64,000 nucleotides of DNA from Sphingomonas sp. S2M10 (GCF_012650175.1 NZ_JAAILI010000056.1:242342-306341); one strand, 5' to 3'. Counted from the first letter of the stretch, positions 8,272-17,123 are shown. A program made the numbers and translations. The notes: generated by a model not told the origin, from the sequence alone.

Positions 8272-10752
8272 GTGGCCAGCCTTGCCGACGCCGGATTGTT
8301 CGACGCGGGCACGATCGCCGATCGTTGGATCACCGACTATTGCGGCCATGCTCCCGCCGGGGACGTGCTCTGCGCGCGCACCGGCGATGCCTGGTCGGCG
8401 CTGTTCGAGGAGCTGGCCGGGCTTTCCGGCGACGGGCTGACGCTCGCCCGCGAACGCGCACATCGCCATGCCGAAGATATCGGCACCGGCTATCGCATCG
8501 GCGAGGAGGGCGACGAGCGCCCTTGGCCGCTCTCCCCCGTACCGCTGCTGATCGACCAGCGCGAGTGGCGCGGGGTCGAGGCGGGCATCGCCCAGCGCGC
8601 CGAGCTGATGGAGCGGCTGCTCCAGGACCTATATGGCCCGACCCGGCTGATCGCAGACGGCCATCTCCCCGCGGCGCTGCTCACCGGCAGCCCCTTCTTC
8701 CTTCGCCCGCTGACCCATTTGACCCCGCCTGGCGAGCATCACCTGCACTTCGTCGCCTTCGATCTGTGCCGCAGCCCCGACGGGCACTGGCGCGTCCTCG
8801 CCGACCATCTCCGCGCACCCGCCGGCGCCGGCTATGCACTGGAAAACCGGCTAGCGATGGCGCGCACGCTGGGGGGCTTGCAAGGCCGGCTCAACATCGA
8901 GCGCCACGCCCCCTTCTTCGCCGCCTTTCGCGACGGCATCGCTGCCGCCTGCCGCCGCGCCGAGCCGCGCATGGCGCTGCTCACCCCCGGCCGCTTCACC
9001 GCCAGCTATGCCGAGCAGGCGCATCTCGCCCGCTATCTCGGCTTCCTGATGGTGGAGGGCGCCGATCTCGCCGTGCTCGACGACCGCGTCTATGTCCGTA
9101 CCATTGCCGGGCTCAAGCGGGTGGATGCCCTGTGGCATCGTTTCGACCCGCGCTTTCTCGATCCGCTGGCGCTCGATTCGCACTCGAAGATCGGCGTTGC
9201 CGGGCTGATCGACGCGACTGTGGCGGGCAATGTCGTGATCGCCAATGCCCCGGGCGCCGGGCTGCTCGAGGCGCCTGCCTTCGCCGCCTTCCTGCCGCGG
9301 CTGAGCGAAATCCTCCTCGGCGAGCCGCTGCGCCTGCCCAATATCGCGACCTGGTGGTGCGGCCAGGCCGCCGAGGCGGCGCATGTCTCGGCCAATCTCG
9401 ACCAGATGGTCGTCGCGCCCGCCTTCGGCACCCCGCCGCTCGGCCTGCCCGAGGGCAAGGCAGTGCTCGGCGCGCATCTGGATGACGCCGCGCGCGCGGT
9501 GCTGCGGAACGATCTCACCCGCCGCCCGCAGGATTATGTAGGGCAGGAAGTCGTCTGCCTCTCGACCATGCCCTTCGTCGCCGAGGACCGGCTGGCGCCC
9601 CGCCCCTTTACGCTGCGCGTCTTCGCTGCGCGCGATGCGGCGGGGTGCTGGACGGTACTCCCCGGCGGTTTCGCGCGGATCGGCGAACATGCCGACACGC
9701 GCGCCGCGGTGATGGGCGAGGGCAGCTGGTCGGCGGACGTGTGCATCCATGGTCCCGATCCGGTGGCGCCGGTGTCGCTGCTCCCATCGGGCGATTCGAC
9801 CCAGCTGCGCCGCAATCCTGGCACGCTGCCCAGCCGGGTGGCGGACAACATGTTCTGGCTCGGCCGCTATCTCGAGCGGGGCGAGGCGCTGCTCTCGGTG
9901 CTGCGCGTGCTGCTCGGCCATTCGATCAGCGCGGATACCGGCGCGGCGCTGGCGGCGGACACGGTCGACCGGCTCGCACAGCTGGTGGTGGGTGCGAACG
10001 CCGCCCCCGCGCCCCGCGGCCTCAAGCGGCAGGATCTGGCCGCGCTCGCCCGAACCGCGCTCGAATCGACCGAGGGCTGGACCAGCGTCCGCGCGATCAA
10101 CCGCCAGGCGCGCTCGATCGGCGCCGTCTCGCGCGATCGGCTCTCGGCCGACATGATCCGGCTGCTCGACGCGCCGTTTCCCGAACGCGGCGTGCTGCTC
10201 GATCGCGCCGGCTCGCTGCAGCGGCGCTATTCGGCGCTGGCGGGTCAGGCCGGCGAGCATATGGGGCGCACCGATGCATGGCGCTTCCACGATCTCGGCC
10301 GCCGCACGGAGCGCGCGCTGGCGACGATCGGCTTTCTCCGGGCGCTGGGTGGCCCCCAGGCGACCGCCGACGACCTCTCGACGCTGCTCGACCTTGCCGA
10401 CAGCCAAATCAGCTATCGCCAGCGCTATCTGACCGGAATCGCCCGCGTGCCGGTGCTGGACCTGCTGGCGCTCGATCCCGGCAACCCGCGCGGGCTGGCG
10501 TTCCAGGCCGCGGCGATCTCGTCGCACCTCAACGCGCTGCCCGTGCTCTCCGACGACGGCCTGGCCGAGGCACAGCAGGAACAGGCGCGCAGCATCGCCG
10601 CGGCCCTGGTGACCGCGCGCGCCACCGCGATCGACGATGGCTGGCTCGCCGATCTCCAGGCGCGACTGTGGAGCCTGTCCGAGGCCGTCGCGCGCCGCTA
10701 TTTTCTCCACGGCGCCGAGCCGTTGCGCGCGGCGGGGCTCGTCCTCGCATGA
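8272..10752 (+). CDS. Circularly permuted ATP-grasp protein fused to alpha-E domain
   Basis: The 826-residue product joins two families usually encoded separately. Residues 1-480 or so are a circularly permuted ATP-grasp type 2 domain (DUF404/DUF407; for example ERLLQDLYGP and RTIAGLKRVDALWHR), and the rest is the helical alpha-E domain (DUF403; ADNMFWLGRYLERGEALL). These families are predicted peptide-bond or amide ligases acting with a transglutaminase-like partner, which is the next gene with a 4-base ATGA overlap. GTG at 8272 is chosen because GAGAAGGGA lies upstream and the N-terminus then fits the family. The real substrate of this conserved trio is unknown. Confidence 0.82.
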   Translation: MASLADAGLFDAGTIADRWITDYCGHAPAGDVLCARTGDAWSALFEELAGLSGDGLTLARERAHRHAEDIGTGYRIGEEGDERPWPLSPVPLLIDQREWRGVEAGIAQRAELMERLLQDLYGPTRLIADGHLPAALLTGSPFFLRPLTHLTPPGEHHLHFVAFDLCRSPDGHWRVLADHLRAPAGAGYALENRLAMARTLGGLQGRLNIERHAPFFAAFRDGIAAACRRAEPRMALLTPGRFTASYAEQAHLARYLGFLMVEGADLAVLDDRVYVRTIAGLKRVDALWHRFDPRFLDPLALDSHSKIGVAGLIDATVAGNVVIANAPGAGLLEAPAFAAFLPRLSEILLGEPLRLPNIATWWCGQAAEAAHVSANLDQMVVAPAFGTPPLGLPEGKAVLGAHLDDAARAVLRNDLTRRPQDYVGQEVVCLSTMPFVAEDRLAPRPFTLRVFAARDAAGCWTVLPGGFARIGEHADTRAAVMGEGSWSADVCIHGPDPVAPVSLLPSGDSTQLRRNPGTLPSRVADNMFWLGRYLERGEALLSVLRVLLGHSISADTGAALAADTVDRLAQLVVGANAAPAPRGLKRQDLAALARTALESTEGWTSVRAINRQARSIGAVSRDRLSADMIRLLDAPFPERGVLLDRAGSLQRRYSALAGQAGEHMGRTDAWRFHDLGRRTERALATIGFLRALGGPQATADDLSTLLDLADSQISYRQRYLTGIARVPVLDLLALDPGNPRGLAFQAAAISSHLNALPVLSDDGLAEAQQEQARSIAAALVTARATAIDDGWLADLQARLWSLSEAVARRYFLHGAEPLRAAGLVLA

Positions 10753-11639
10753 TGCTGTACCGCATCCGCCACGTGACACGGTTCGACTATGCCCAGCCGG
10801 TCGCCTTCGCGCGCTGCAACCTGCGGCTGAAGCCGATCCTGTGGTCGGGCCAGCGGATTGAGGAATATGCGCTGCGCATCCAGCCCGGCGGGCGCACCTA
10901 TCCGGCGCGGGCGGAAGCGGGGCTCGCCAATGTCGTGCGGCTGGTGGTGGAGCATGCCGCCAGCAGCCTGACGATCGAGAGCAACGCGCAGGTCCGCGTC
11001 GACCGCCAGATCCCGATCCCCGCGCCCGGCGACCCCTCGCTGGTCCAGATCGCCGCCTGGGCGCGCGACAGCCGCGATCCCACGCCGGCCGGGCCCGCCG
11101 CCTATCTGTTTCCCTCGCCACTGATCCCGCTTGATCGCGACATTGCCGCGTGGTGCGCCGAGGAACTTGACCCCGATCGCGGCATCCTGGACGCGGGCAT
11201 CGCCCTCGCCCGGCGGATCCAGCGCGAGTTCGCCTTCGATCCCACCGCCACCCTGGTCGACACGCCACCCCACGAAGCGTTCGCGAAGCGGGGGGGCGTC
11301 TGCCAGGATTTCGCGCAGATCATGCTCTCCGGCCTGCGCGCCGCCGGGCTGCCCGCCGCCTATGTCTCGGGCTATCTGCGCACCCTGCCGCCGCCGGGCC
11401 AGCCGCGCCTGGTGGGGGCGGATGCCACCCATGCCTGGGTGCTTCTGTGGTGCGGGCCCGATCTCGGCTGGGTGGGTGTCGATCCCACCAACGGTATCTG
11501 GATGGCCGAGGATCATATCGTGATGGCGATCGGCCGCGACTATGCCGATATCGCGCCGATCGATGGCATCGTGCTCGGCTCGGGGGCGCAGGCGATGCAT
11601 GTATCGGTGGATGTGGAGCCGCTCGAGGTGGCGACCTAA
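10749..11639 (+). CDS. Transglutaminase-like cysteine protease/amidase
   Basis: This 296-residue cytoplasmic protein has the papain-like catalytic triad of the transglutaminase superfamily: Cys in GGVCQDFA, His in ATHAWV and Asp in VDPTNG. The N-terminal beta domain (YRIRHVTRFDYAQPV) is the one normally found in bacterial members next to ATP-grasp/alpha-E proteins. Translation is coupled to the preceding gene by ATGATG overlap. It most likely trims or transfers a peptide built by its neighbour. Its stop overlaps by 4 bases the 3' end of the convergent phospholipase-D gene. Confidence 0.88.
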   Translation: MMLYRIRHVTRFDYAQPVAFARCNLRLKPILWSGQRIEEYALRIQPGGRTYPARAEAGLANVVRLVVEHAASSLTIESNAQVRVDRQIPIPAPGDPSLVQIAAWARDSRDPTPAGPAAYLFPSPLIPLDRDIAAWCAEELDPDRGILDAGIALARRIQREFAFDPTATLVDTPPHEAFAKRGGVCQDFAQIMLSGLRAAGLPAAYVSGYLRTLPPPGQPRLVGADATHAWVLLWCGPDLGWVGVDPTNGIWMAEDHIVMAIGRDYADIAPIDGIVLGSGAQAMHVSVDVEPLEVAT

Positions 11640-12868
11640 GGCTCCACCGGGCCGCTGTCGCCGAAGTTCAGCCGCCGGGTGACGCGATAATCGAGCACCG
11701 CCATCACGAAATACGCGCCGAACTGCTTCACCCGCGTCCACCAGCCGGTCCGCGCCTTGTAGAGTTCGGGGGTGATCCGCTCGGACTGCGCCACCTCGCC
11801 ATCGACATAGCCGCGGACATGCGCCGCGAAGGCCGGGTCCGCCACGCGCAGCATCAGCTCGAGATTCAGGAACATGCTGCGGATGTCGAAATTGGCCGAG
11901 CCGATATGGACGACGTCGTCGATCACGTAGAGCTTCGTGTGCAGCTTGGTCGGCTGATACTCGTAGATCTCCACCTTCTTGCGCAGCAGCCCCGCATAGG
12001 TGAACCGCGCCGCCCAGATCGCGGCGGTATGGTCGAGCTTCGACGGCAGCACCAGCCGCACCCGCCCGCGCCGCCCCGCCTTGTCGAGCCGGCGCAGCAT
12101 CGCCGGGTTCGGCGCGAAATAGGCGGCGATCAGGTCCAGCCGGTTCGCCCGCTCCATGTCGTGCTTCACCACCCGCGCCCAGGGCGACAGCCGCCGCATC
12201 GGCCCGCCGAGCAGCCAGCGGGTGGCGCCGTCGGGCTCGCTCCACGCCTTGAGCGTACGTCCCAGCGACCGCAGCGTCGCGCGCGGGCGCTTGGCCCAGG
12301 CGGCGAGCGCGTCGAAATAGCCGGTGAGCCGCTCGGCGGCCGGCCCTTCCACCAGCAGCCCCATGTCGCGCCAGGCCTGTTCGGCGATGGTGCCGAAATA
12401 GCTCGATTCGATGTTGAACCCGCCGACGATCACCCGCGCCTCGTCGGCCAGCGCCAGCTTCTGGTGGTTGCGCAGCAGATAGCGCCGCCCCCAGCGCGGC
12501 ACGAAGCGGCAGACCTCGACGCCGGCGGCGTGCAGCGGATCGAAGAAATCGTTGCTCTCGGCATGTTCGCTGCCGAGCCCGTCGACGATCAGATAGACTT
12601 TGACGCCGCGCGCGGCCGCGTCGATCAGCGCCTCACGCACCGCCGCGCCGGCCTCGTCGTCGAGATAGATGTAATAGAGCACTCGCAGCGTCCGCTCGGC
12701 ACCGGCGATCAGCGCGAGCAGCGCGCGCATCCGCTCGGGCCCATCGGGCAGCAGCGTCAGGCGGTTGCCCTCGACGGTGAAGCTGGGCTGGGCGAGCGGC
12801 GGCATGGCCGTTGCATCGGCCAATTCGGCGCCCGCGACAAGCGGTTCGGCATCGGCATAGGGCGCCAT
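11636..12868 (-). CDS. Phospholipase D-family (cardiolipin synthase-like) protein
   Basis: The 410-residue protein contains two HKD catalytic motifs, NHQKLALADE in the first half and LHTKLYVIDD with GSAN in the second, as required for a complete PLD active site. Cardiolipin synthases condense phosphatidyl groups, and this protein has the right length and repeat spacing. However, the usual pair of N-terminal membrane segments is missing, so it may act as a soluble or peripheral phosphatidyltransferase. The start at 12868 is the ATG before APYADAEP; no strong Shine-Dalgarno is visible. It converges with the transglutaminase gene. Confidence 0.8.
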   Translation of the reverse strand: MAPYADAEPLVAGAELADATAMPPLAQPSFTVEGNRLTLLPDGPERMRALLALIAGAERTLRVLYYIYLDDEAGAAVREALIDAAARGVKVYLIVDGLGSEHAESNDFFDPLHAAGVEVCRFVPRWGRRYLLRNHQKLALADEARVIVGGFNIESSYFGTIAEQAWRDMGLLVEGPAAERLTGYFDALAAWAKRPRATLRSLGRTLKAWSEPDGATRWLLGGPMRRLSPWARVVKHDMERANRLDLIAAYFAPNPAMLRRLDKAGRRGRVRLVLPSKLDHTAAIWAARFTYAGLLRKKVEIYEYQPTKLHTKLYVIDDVVHIGSANFDIRSMFLNLELMLRVADPAFAAHVRGYVDGEVAQSERITPELYKARTGWWTRVKQFGAYFVMAVLDYRVTRRLNFGDSGPVEP

Positions 12869-12948
12869 GGGGCTCGGTTCTCCTGCTGGGACGCGCAGAC
12901 AACGAGCGAGCGGGCAATGGGTTCGCTCCCCCACCCGGGCCGATTTCC

Positions 12949-12977
12949 TTGACATTTCGGCAGCCGGCCTCTAACTG
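12949..12977 (+). promoter_or_regulatory. Sigma-70 promoter of rpoZ
   Basis: TTGACA at 12949-12954 is followed after exactly 17 bases by TAACTG at 12972-12977. It lies 41 bases before the rpoZ start and fits a housekeeping promoter. Confidence 0.7.
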
Positions 12978-13018
12978 GCCGGTCTTTCCCGGACACCCCC
13001 TATCCCAAGGAAGCGTAT

Positions 13019-13363
13019 ATGGCGCGCGTCACAGTCGAGGATTGCGTCGACAAGGTTCCCAACCGGTTCGACCTGGTGCTGTTCGCAGCCCAGCGCGCGC
13101 GGCAGATTTCGGGCGGTGCCGATCTGACGATCGATCGCGATCGCGACAAGAACCCGGTCGTGGCCCTTCGCGAGATCGCGGAAGAGACCGTGCGCCCGGA
13201 TCATCTGCAGGAGGCCGTGGTGTCGAGCCTGCAGCGCGTTCGCGTCGACGACGAGGATGCGCCGGACGAAGTCGGTTCGATCCAGGCCCAGGCCGAGGCG
13301 CTCCGCCTCACCGCGGCGGCCCCGCCGCGCAACCAGAATCTGGGTGGCGACTACGAGGGCTGA
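13019..13363 (+). CDS. rpoZ: RNA polymerase omega subunit
   Basis: Omega helps assemble the core RNA polymerase by folding around beta-prime. The 114-residue product begins [20 protein letters not shown] and has the conserved [10 protein letters not shown] and [11 protein letters not shown] segments of the family. AAGGAAG lies upstream of the ATG. It has its own promoter and intrinsic terminator, so it is a monocistronic unit here; spoT, its common partner, is not beside it. Confidence 0.96.
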   Translation: MARVTVEDCVDKVPNRFDLVLFAAQRARQISGGADLTIDRDRDKNPVVALREIAEETVRPDHLQEAVVSSLQRVRVDDEDAPDEVGSIQAQAEALRLTAAAPPRNQNLGGDYEG

Positions 13364-13392
13364 TCGGCCTTCGTATCGGACGAACGACCAAG

Positions 13393-13419
13393 GGGCCGGC
13401 GGCGACGCCGGCCCTTTTT
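13393..13419 (+). terminator. Intrinsic terminator after rpoZ
   Basis: An 8-bp perfect stem (GGGCCGGC / GCCGGCCC) with a GGCGAC loop is followed directly by five T residues, 30 bases after the rpoZ stop. Confidence 0.9.
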
Positions 13420-13421
13420 GT

Positions 13422-13937
13422 TTAGGGCCCGATCCGGGCGCGGAGGGTAGCGTCGTCGAGCGCCTCCAGCGTGAGCAGCGCGGCATAGGGGTCGCCCGCC
13501 AGCCCCAGCACCTGCGCGAAGGCGGGCTCGGTCTTGGCGCCCGCAAGCCGGCGCGCCATCACGGCGGCGCGAAGCGCTTCCCCGCCCAGCCCCAGCAACC
13601 GTCGCTCAAGGGCGAAATGCCGCCAGCCGAGCTGCTCGGCGACCGGGCGGGCTTGGCCGAACAGCTCGAACAGCCAGCCCGCGCAATGGAAGCGCGCGAC
13701 CACGGGGCGGTCGCTGCCCCGCCACTGCCACATCGCGAAACCGGGCAGGTGGCGATAGGATTCCCACACCGCCGCCGCGAAGGCGGACGGGTCTGGGGCA
13801 TGGCAAAGGATGTCGATGTCGCTGTCGGGCAGGTCGAGACCGAGCGGCGGCGTGCCTGCGACGTGGGGGTCGAATGCGGCGAGCCGGGTCAGCGCCCTGC
13901 TTTGGACGAGCGCTTCCATGTACGCTGGCCTCGTCAT
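13422..13937 (-). CDS. DUF4269 nucleotidyltransferase-fold protein
   Basis: The 171-residue product has the minimal nucleotidyltransferase metal motif DLPDSDIDILCH near residues 34-45 and the conserved FELFGQ..PV segment of DUF4269. Members have no proven substrate. The start at 13937 (MTRPAYMEAL) is preferred to an upstream ATG because it places the domain near the N-terminus. It runs toward the rpoZ terminator. Confidence 0.75.
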   Translation of the reverse strand: MTRPAYMEALVQSRALTRLAAFDPHVAGTPPLGLDLPDSDIDILCHAPDPSAFAAAVWESYRHLPGFAMWQWRGSDRPVVARFHCAGWLFELFGQARPVAEQLGWRHFALERRLLGLGGEALRAAVMARRLAGAKTEPAFAQVLGLAGDPYAALLTLEALDDATLRARIGP

Positions 13938-14005
13938 TTTGCCCTCAATTATATCCTCCTGGGCTATCGCATAAGAGGCCAAGGGTCGGCGGCGTAAAAA
14001 AGCCA

Positions 14006-14104
14006 TCGTCATTCCCGCGAAGGCGGGAATCCATTGCCCTGAACGCTCGGAGATAGAACCTCGGCATCAGCGCCAATGGATCCCCGCCTCCGCGGGGATG
14101 ACGA
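14006..14104. repeat. REPIN-like inverted pair of REP hairpins
   Basis: Two 31-base arms, 14006-14036 and 14074-14104, are imperfect inverted copies of each other, and each forms its own hairpin (ATTCCCGCGAAGGCGGGAAT and ATCCCCGCCTCCGCGGGGAT). Such paired REP elements are dispersed in sphingomonad and other genomes and are moved by RAYT transposases. It occupies the intergenic space between the DUF4269 gene and rlmE. Confidence 0.75.
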
Positions 14105-14152
14105 CGTATTTTGGGCGTCTGCGATTGCCATGCGCGCCGGAGAGAGGAAACG

Positions 14153-14857
14153 CTATTGCTGTTCCTGCTCGGGCTCTGGCTCGGACGCCGGTTCCGCCCG
14201 GCCCTTGAACCCTTGCGCCACGACATACCATTCCACCGAGCCTTTGCGGCTGGCCGGCGGCTTGGCGTGCTTCACGGTAGCGAAGGCGCGCTTCATCTCC
14301 GCGATCAGCGCCGAATCGGCACCTCCGGCAAACACCTTGGCGACGAAATCGCCGCCCGGCGCCAGCGTCTTGAGCGCGAAGTCGAACGCGGTCTCGACCA
14401 GTGCCATGGTGCGCAGTGCATCGGTCTGCGGGTGGCCGACGGTGTTCGCCGCCATGTCGGACAGGATCAGGTCCGGCGCGCCGCCGAGTTCCTCGATCAG
14501 CCGATCGGGCGCGGCATCGTCCATGAAATCCATCTGGAGCAGGGTCGCGCCCTCGATCGGGTCGACGGGCAGCAGGTCGATGCCCACCACCGCCGCCTTG
14601 GGCAGCACGCGCCGCACCACCTGCGTCCAGCCGCCCGGCGCCACGCCGAGATCGACCACGCGCTTGGCGCCCTTCAGAAACCCGAACTTCTCGTTCAGTT
14701 CGGTCAGCTTGTAGGCCGCGCGGCTGCGATAGCCCTCGGCCTTGGCGCGCCGGACATAGGGGTCGTTCAGCTGGCGCTCCAGCCAGCGCGTCGATTGTGC
14801 CGTACGGCCGCGCGCCGTGCGCACGCGGACATGGCCGCGGCCACCGCCCCTGCTCAT
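14153..14857 (-). CDS. rlmE: 23S rRNA (uridine-2552-2'-O) methyltransferase
   Basis: RlmE/FtsJ methylates the ribose of U2552 in the peptidyl-transferase centre. The 234-residue protein shows the SAM-binding motif VVDLGVAPGGWTQ, the early lysine region YRSRAAYKL, the acidic LSDMAANTVG motif and the late lysine FVAKVF, which together give the K-D-K-E catalytic tetrad. An acidic/Gln tail (EPEPEQEQQ) is an extra feature. It is 18 bases downstream of the Ppx gene and is likely co-transcribed with it, an order commonly seen in alphaproteobacteria. Confidence 0.94.
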   Translation of the reverse strand: MSRGGGRGHVRVRTARGRTAQSTRWLERQLNDPYVRRAKAEGYRSRAAYKLTELNEKFGFLKGAKRVVDLGVAPGGWTQVVRRVLPKAAVVGIDLLPVDPIEGATLLQMDFMDDAAPDRLIEELGGAPDLILSDMAANTVGHPQTDALRTMALVETAFDFALKTLAPGGDFVAKVFAGGADSALIAEMKRAFATVKHAKPPASRKGSVEWYVVAQGFKGRAEPASEPEPEQEQQ

Positions 14858-14875
14858 CGCTAGTTCCTCACAACC

Positions 14876-15934
14876 TTATAAGGGCGCGCCGCCGATCAGC
14901 CGCCGCAAGATGCCCTCGCGAATGCCGCGATCGGCGATGCCTAGCCGCTCGGCGGGCCAGATGTCGAGGATCGTCTCGAGGATCGCACAGCCGGCCGAGA
15001 CGAGATCGGCGCGCTCGTTGCCGATGCACGGCACCTGGGCGCGCTCCTGGACGCTCATCGCGGCGATTCGTGCGCTCACATCGCGCATCGCCGCACTTGG
15101 CACGATCAGCCCGTCCACGGCGGAACGGTCATAGGACGCGAGGCCGAGATGGACGCTGGCGAGCGTCGTCACCGTTCCGCTGGTGCCGAGCAGCCGCGGC
15201 GTGCCCTTGGGCGGGCGCAGCCGCGCGACGAACGGCGCGAAGCTTTCGCGCACCCGGGCGCGCATATCGGCATAGGCAGCGGCGCGCGCGTCGGCGCCCA
15301 CCGCCTTGCTCTGCCCGGTCGCCTCGCTGAGCGACACGACGCCCCAGGGCGCGCTGTGCCAGTCGAGAATGCGCGGGATCGGGGCATGCGAATCGACCAG
15401 CACCAGCTCGGTCGATCCGCCGCCGATGTCGAACACCAGGGCCGGGCCATCGCCGGGCTCGAGCAGCGCGTGGCAGCCGAGCACCGCCAGCCGCGCCTCT
15501 TCCTCGGCGGTGATGATGTCGAGCGCGATTCCCGTCTCGCGATAGGCGCGTTCGATGAATTCGGCGCCGTTCTCGGCCTGGCGGCACGCCTGGGTCGCGA
15601 CCGAGCGGGCGAGTGCCACGTTGCGGCGCTTGAGCTTGTCGGCACAGATGCGCAGCGCCGCGAGCGTGCGCTCGATCGCGGCATCGGACAGGCGACCGGT
15701 CGTCGCCAGCCCCTCGCCGAGCCGGACGATTCGCGAAAACGCATCGATCACCGCGAAGCCCGCACCTTGCGGACGGGCGATCAGCAGCCGGCAATTATTG
15801 GTACCCAGATCCAGCGCGGCATAATGGCGCGCTTCCGGCCAACGCGGTGCCGGACCTTTCGCGGCCGGCGGCGGCGCAGGGCGGGCGGCGGAAACACGCC
15901 TCCCGCGGGGCATTCTGGCGGAGCCATCCCCCAT
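14876..15934 (-). CDS. Ppx/GppA family exopolyphosphatase / pppGpp phosphatase
   Basis: The protein belongs to the ASKHA-fold phosphatases that hydrolyse polyphosphate or pppGpp. The phosphate-binding loops are visible as ALDLGTNNCRLL and FDIGGGSTELV, and GTSGTVTT is the adenosine-type motif. The start at 15934 gives 352 residues; upstream GTG or ATG codons in frame are possible. An Ala/Pro-rich 30-residue lead precedes the domain. Motifs cannot separate ppx from gppA activity. Confidence 0.88.
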   Translation of the reverse strand: MGDGSARMPRGRRVSAARPAPPPAAKGPAPRWPEARHYAALDLGTNNCRLLIARPQGAGFAVIDAFSRIVRLGEGLATTGRLSDAAIERTLAALRICADKLKRRNVALARSVATQACRQAENGAEFIERAYRETGIALDIITAEEEARLAVLGCHALLEPGDGPALVFDIGGGSTELVLVDSHAPIPRILDWHSAPWGVVSLSEATGQSKAVGADARAAAYADMRARVRESFAPFVARLRPPKGTPRLLGTSGTVTTLASVHLGLASYDRSAVDGLIVPSAAMRDVSARIAAMSVQERAQVPCIGNERADLVSAGCAILETILDIWPAERLGIADRGIREGILRRLIGGAPL

Positions 15935-16047
15935 CACATCAACTCGCTTATCTTCTTCCGTCACCAAACCAAAACGGTCCGGCCGGTGCTTGGATGCGAG
16001 GCTAGACGAGCAACGATGGCAGCGCAAGGCGAGCGCGCGATTGCGCG

Positions 16048-16076
16048 TTGACAGGGCCGCTGCATCCCCCTATCTG
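16048..16076 (+). promoter_or_regulatory. Original host promoter of tRNA-Gln, now orphaned
   Basis: TTGACA at 16048-16053 and TATCTG at 16071-16076 are separated by 17 bases. This is a strong housekeeping promoter ending just before the tRNA-Gln 5' remnant at 16092. After prophage insertion it reads into the phage left end, antisense to the lysis genes. Confidence 0.7.
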
Positions 16077-16086
16077 GCGCGACCTG

Positions 16087-16113
16087 TCCGGTGCCCCGTC
16101 GTCTAAAGGTAAG
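16087..16113 (+). repeat. attL core: duplicated 5' part of tRNA-Gln
   Basis: These 27 bases are identical to 57817-57843 and include the first 22 bases of tRNA-Gln(CTG) (TGCCCCGTCGTCTAAAGGTA...). Directly after it the left sequence (TTTCTAG) departs from the tRNA. It marks the left prophage boundary and is a truncated, non-functional tRNA start. Confidence 0.92.
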
Positions 16114-16157
16114 TTTCTAGACGATATAGGCTTTTCAAGCACTTAGCCTGAAAAACT

Positions 16158-16194
16158 TGTGCGACATAGTCGTCTAGCGGCGGTTTTGTCGCAC
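16158..16194. promoter_or_regulatory. Inverted TGTGCGACA sites beside attL (candidate integrase arm sites)
   Basis: TGTGCGACA at 16158-16166 faces TGTCGCAC at 16187-16194. The block TTTTGTCGCACGGCG at 16184-16198 recurs exactly at 57754-57768 beside attR. Position 45-80 bases from the core fits arm-type sites of a tyrosine integrase or excisionase; binding is inferred. Confidence 0.5.
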
Positions 16195-16202
16195 GGCGCG
16201 GA

Positions 16203-16571
16203 TCAGGGCTTTTTCGCCATTCCCGCCGACCAGTCCCGCACATATTGCACGGCCGATCGGCACAGCTTCTTGTCGGCGCGCTCGCGCACGACGAACACCG
16301 CCGTGGCCTCGTCGCGATCGAGCACCAAGCTGTAATCGACCACCTCCAAGGGGGCCGCGATCGTTCGGCGGGTGCCATCCATCGCGGTCACCACCGTGCC
16401 CGCGGGCAGTACGATCGGCACCAGCGGCGGCAGCGCCGGGAACTGCGAATCGGCCGCCGGGCAAGCATCGAGTTTGGCCGGATCGGGCGTGACGGCGATC
16501 GAGCGGGAGAGATTGCTACAGCTCGTTGTGCAGAGCATCGAGAGCAGAGCGATTAGCGCGACGTGCTTCAT
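16203..16571 (-). CDS. o-spanin, outer-membrane lipoprotein (Rz1-type)
   Basis: The 122-residue product starts with a lipoprotein signal (MKHVALIALLSMLCTTSC) whose lipobox would be TTSC, followed by a Pro-rich stretch (FPALPPLVPIVLP). This is the usual make-up of the outer-membrane half of a two-component spanin that fuses the membranes at the end of lysis. Its start lies inside the i-spanin gene in another frame (56-base overlap), the classic Rz/Rz1 arrangement. At 122 residues it is long for an o-spanin and has an extra C-terminal domain. It is the last gene before attL. Confidence 0.7.
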   Translation of the reverse strand: MKHVALIALLSMLCTTSCSNLSRSIAVTPDPAKLDACPAADSQFPALPPLVPIVLPAGTVVTAMDGTRRTIAAPLEVVDYSLVLDRDEATAVFVVRERADKKLCRSAVQYVRDWSAGMAKKP

Positions 16572-16866
16572 GTGCCTTTTCCTCTTGCTGGAACTGTTCG
16601 TTGCGGATCCCGTCGTCGCGCTGCTGCTGGGCGGCGCCGGCGCTGCGCTCGGCTTGCACCTGCCGGCCGCGCACCTCGGCATTGCTGTGGTCGACGTCGC
16701 GCGCCACCGCCTGCCGATCGTTGAACCAGTCGAATGCGCGCCAGCCGCCCCAGAACAGGGCCAGGAGCGCAAGGGTGAGGCCGAGGGCCATCAACCATGC
16801 CACAGGCTTCCGAAGGCGCTCCACGACGCCCCAGCGCGCCGCCAGCGCGATCAGCGGCGCCATCAT
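16516..16866 (-). CDS. i-spanin, inner-membrane subunit (Rz-type)
   Basis: The 116-residue protein has one N-terminal transmembrane segment (AWLMALGLTLALLALFWGGW) followed by a charged, Gln-rich coiled-coil region (VQAERSAGAAQQQRDDG). That is the standard layout of the inner-membrane spanin. It starts at 16866 with an ATGATG that overlaps the holin stop, and its 3' end contains the start of the o-spanin. Confidence 0.72.
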   Translation of the reverse strand: MMAPLIALAARWGVVERLRKPVAWLMALGLTLALLALFWGGWRAFDWFNDRQAVARDVDHSNAEVRGRQVQAERSAGAAQQQRDDGIRNEQFQQEEKAHEARRANRSALDALHNEL

Positions 16867-17123
16867 GCTTCGGGCTCCGCTGGCGGGGCCGAGCGATATA
16901 GCTGGTCCGCCATCCTGCGCGCCTGCTGTGCGTCGACCACCTTCTGCACGATCAGCAACAGGCCCGTGACGGCCGACGACAGCATTTCTCCCGCCCCTGC
17001 AGGCATGTGCCCGCGCAGCACGACGGGCAGCACGATGGCCGCCAGCACGATCAGCGCGCCGGCCGCGATGGTGAACAGCCAAAAACGATCGGGCGCGCAA
17101 TGCAGCCTGTCGAGGATCTTCAT
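16863..17123 (-). CDS. Holin-like small membrane protein
   Basis: This 86-residue protein has one strong membrane helix (FWLFTIAAGALIVLAAIVLP) and a second, weaker one (SSAVTGLLLIVQKVV), with a charged C-terminus. Size, topology and position between endolysin and spanins make a holin, which forms the timed membrane lesions, the best guess. AGGAGG precedes the ATG by 4 bases, and the ATGA overlap couples it to the endolysin. Confidence 0.6.
   Translation of the reverse strand: MKILDRLHCAPDRFWLFTIAAGALIVLAAIVLPVVLRGHMPAGAGEMLSSAVTGLLLIVQKVVDAQQARRMADQLYRSAPPAEPEA

Noticed and set aside
8851..11268. An 805-codon minus-strand open frame
   Set aside because: Antisense to the ATP-grasp/alpha-E and transglutaminase genes, Arg-rich and without recognisable domains.
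16087..16200. A second functional tRNA-Gln at the left boundary
   Set aside because: Only the first 22 bases match; anticodon, T-arm and acceptor 3' strand are missing.
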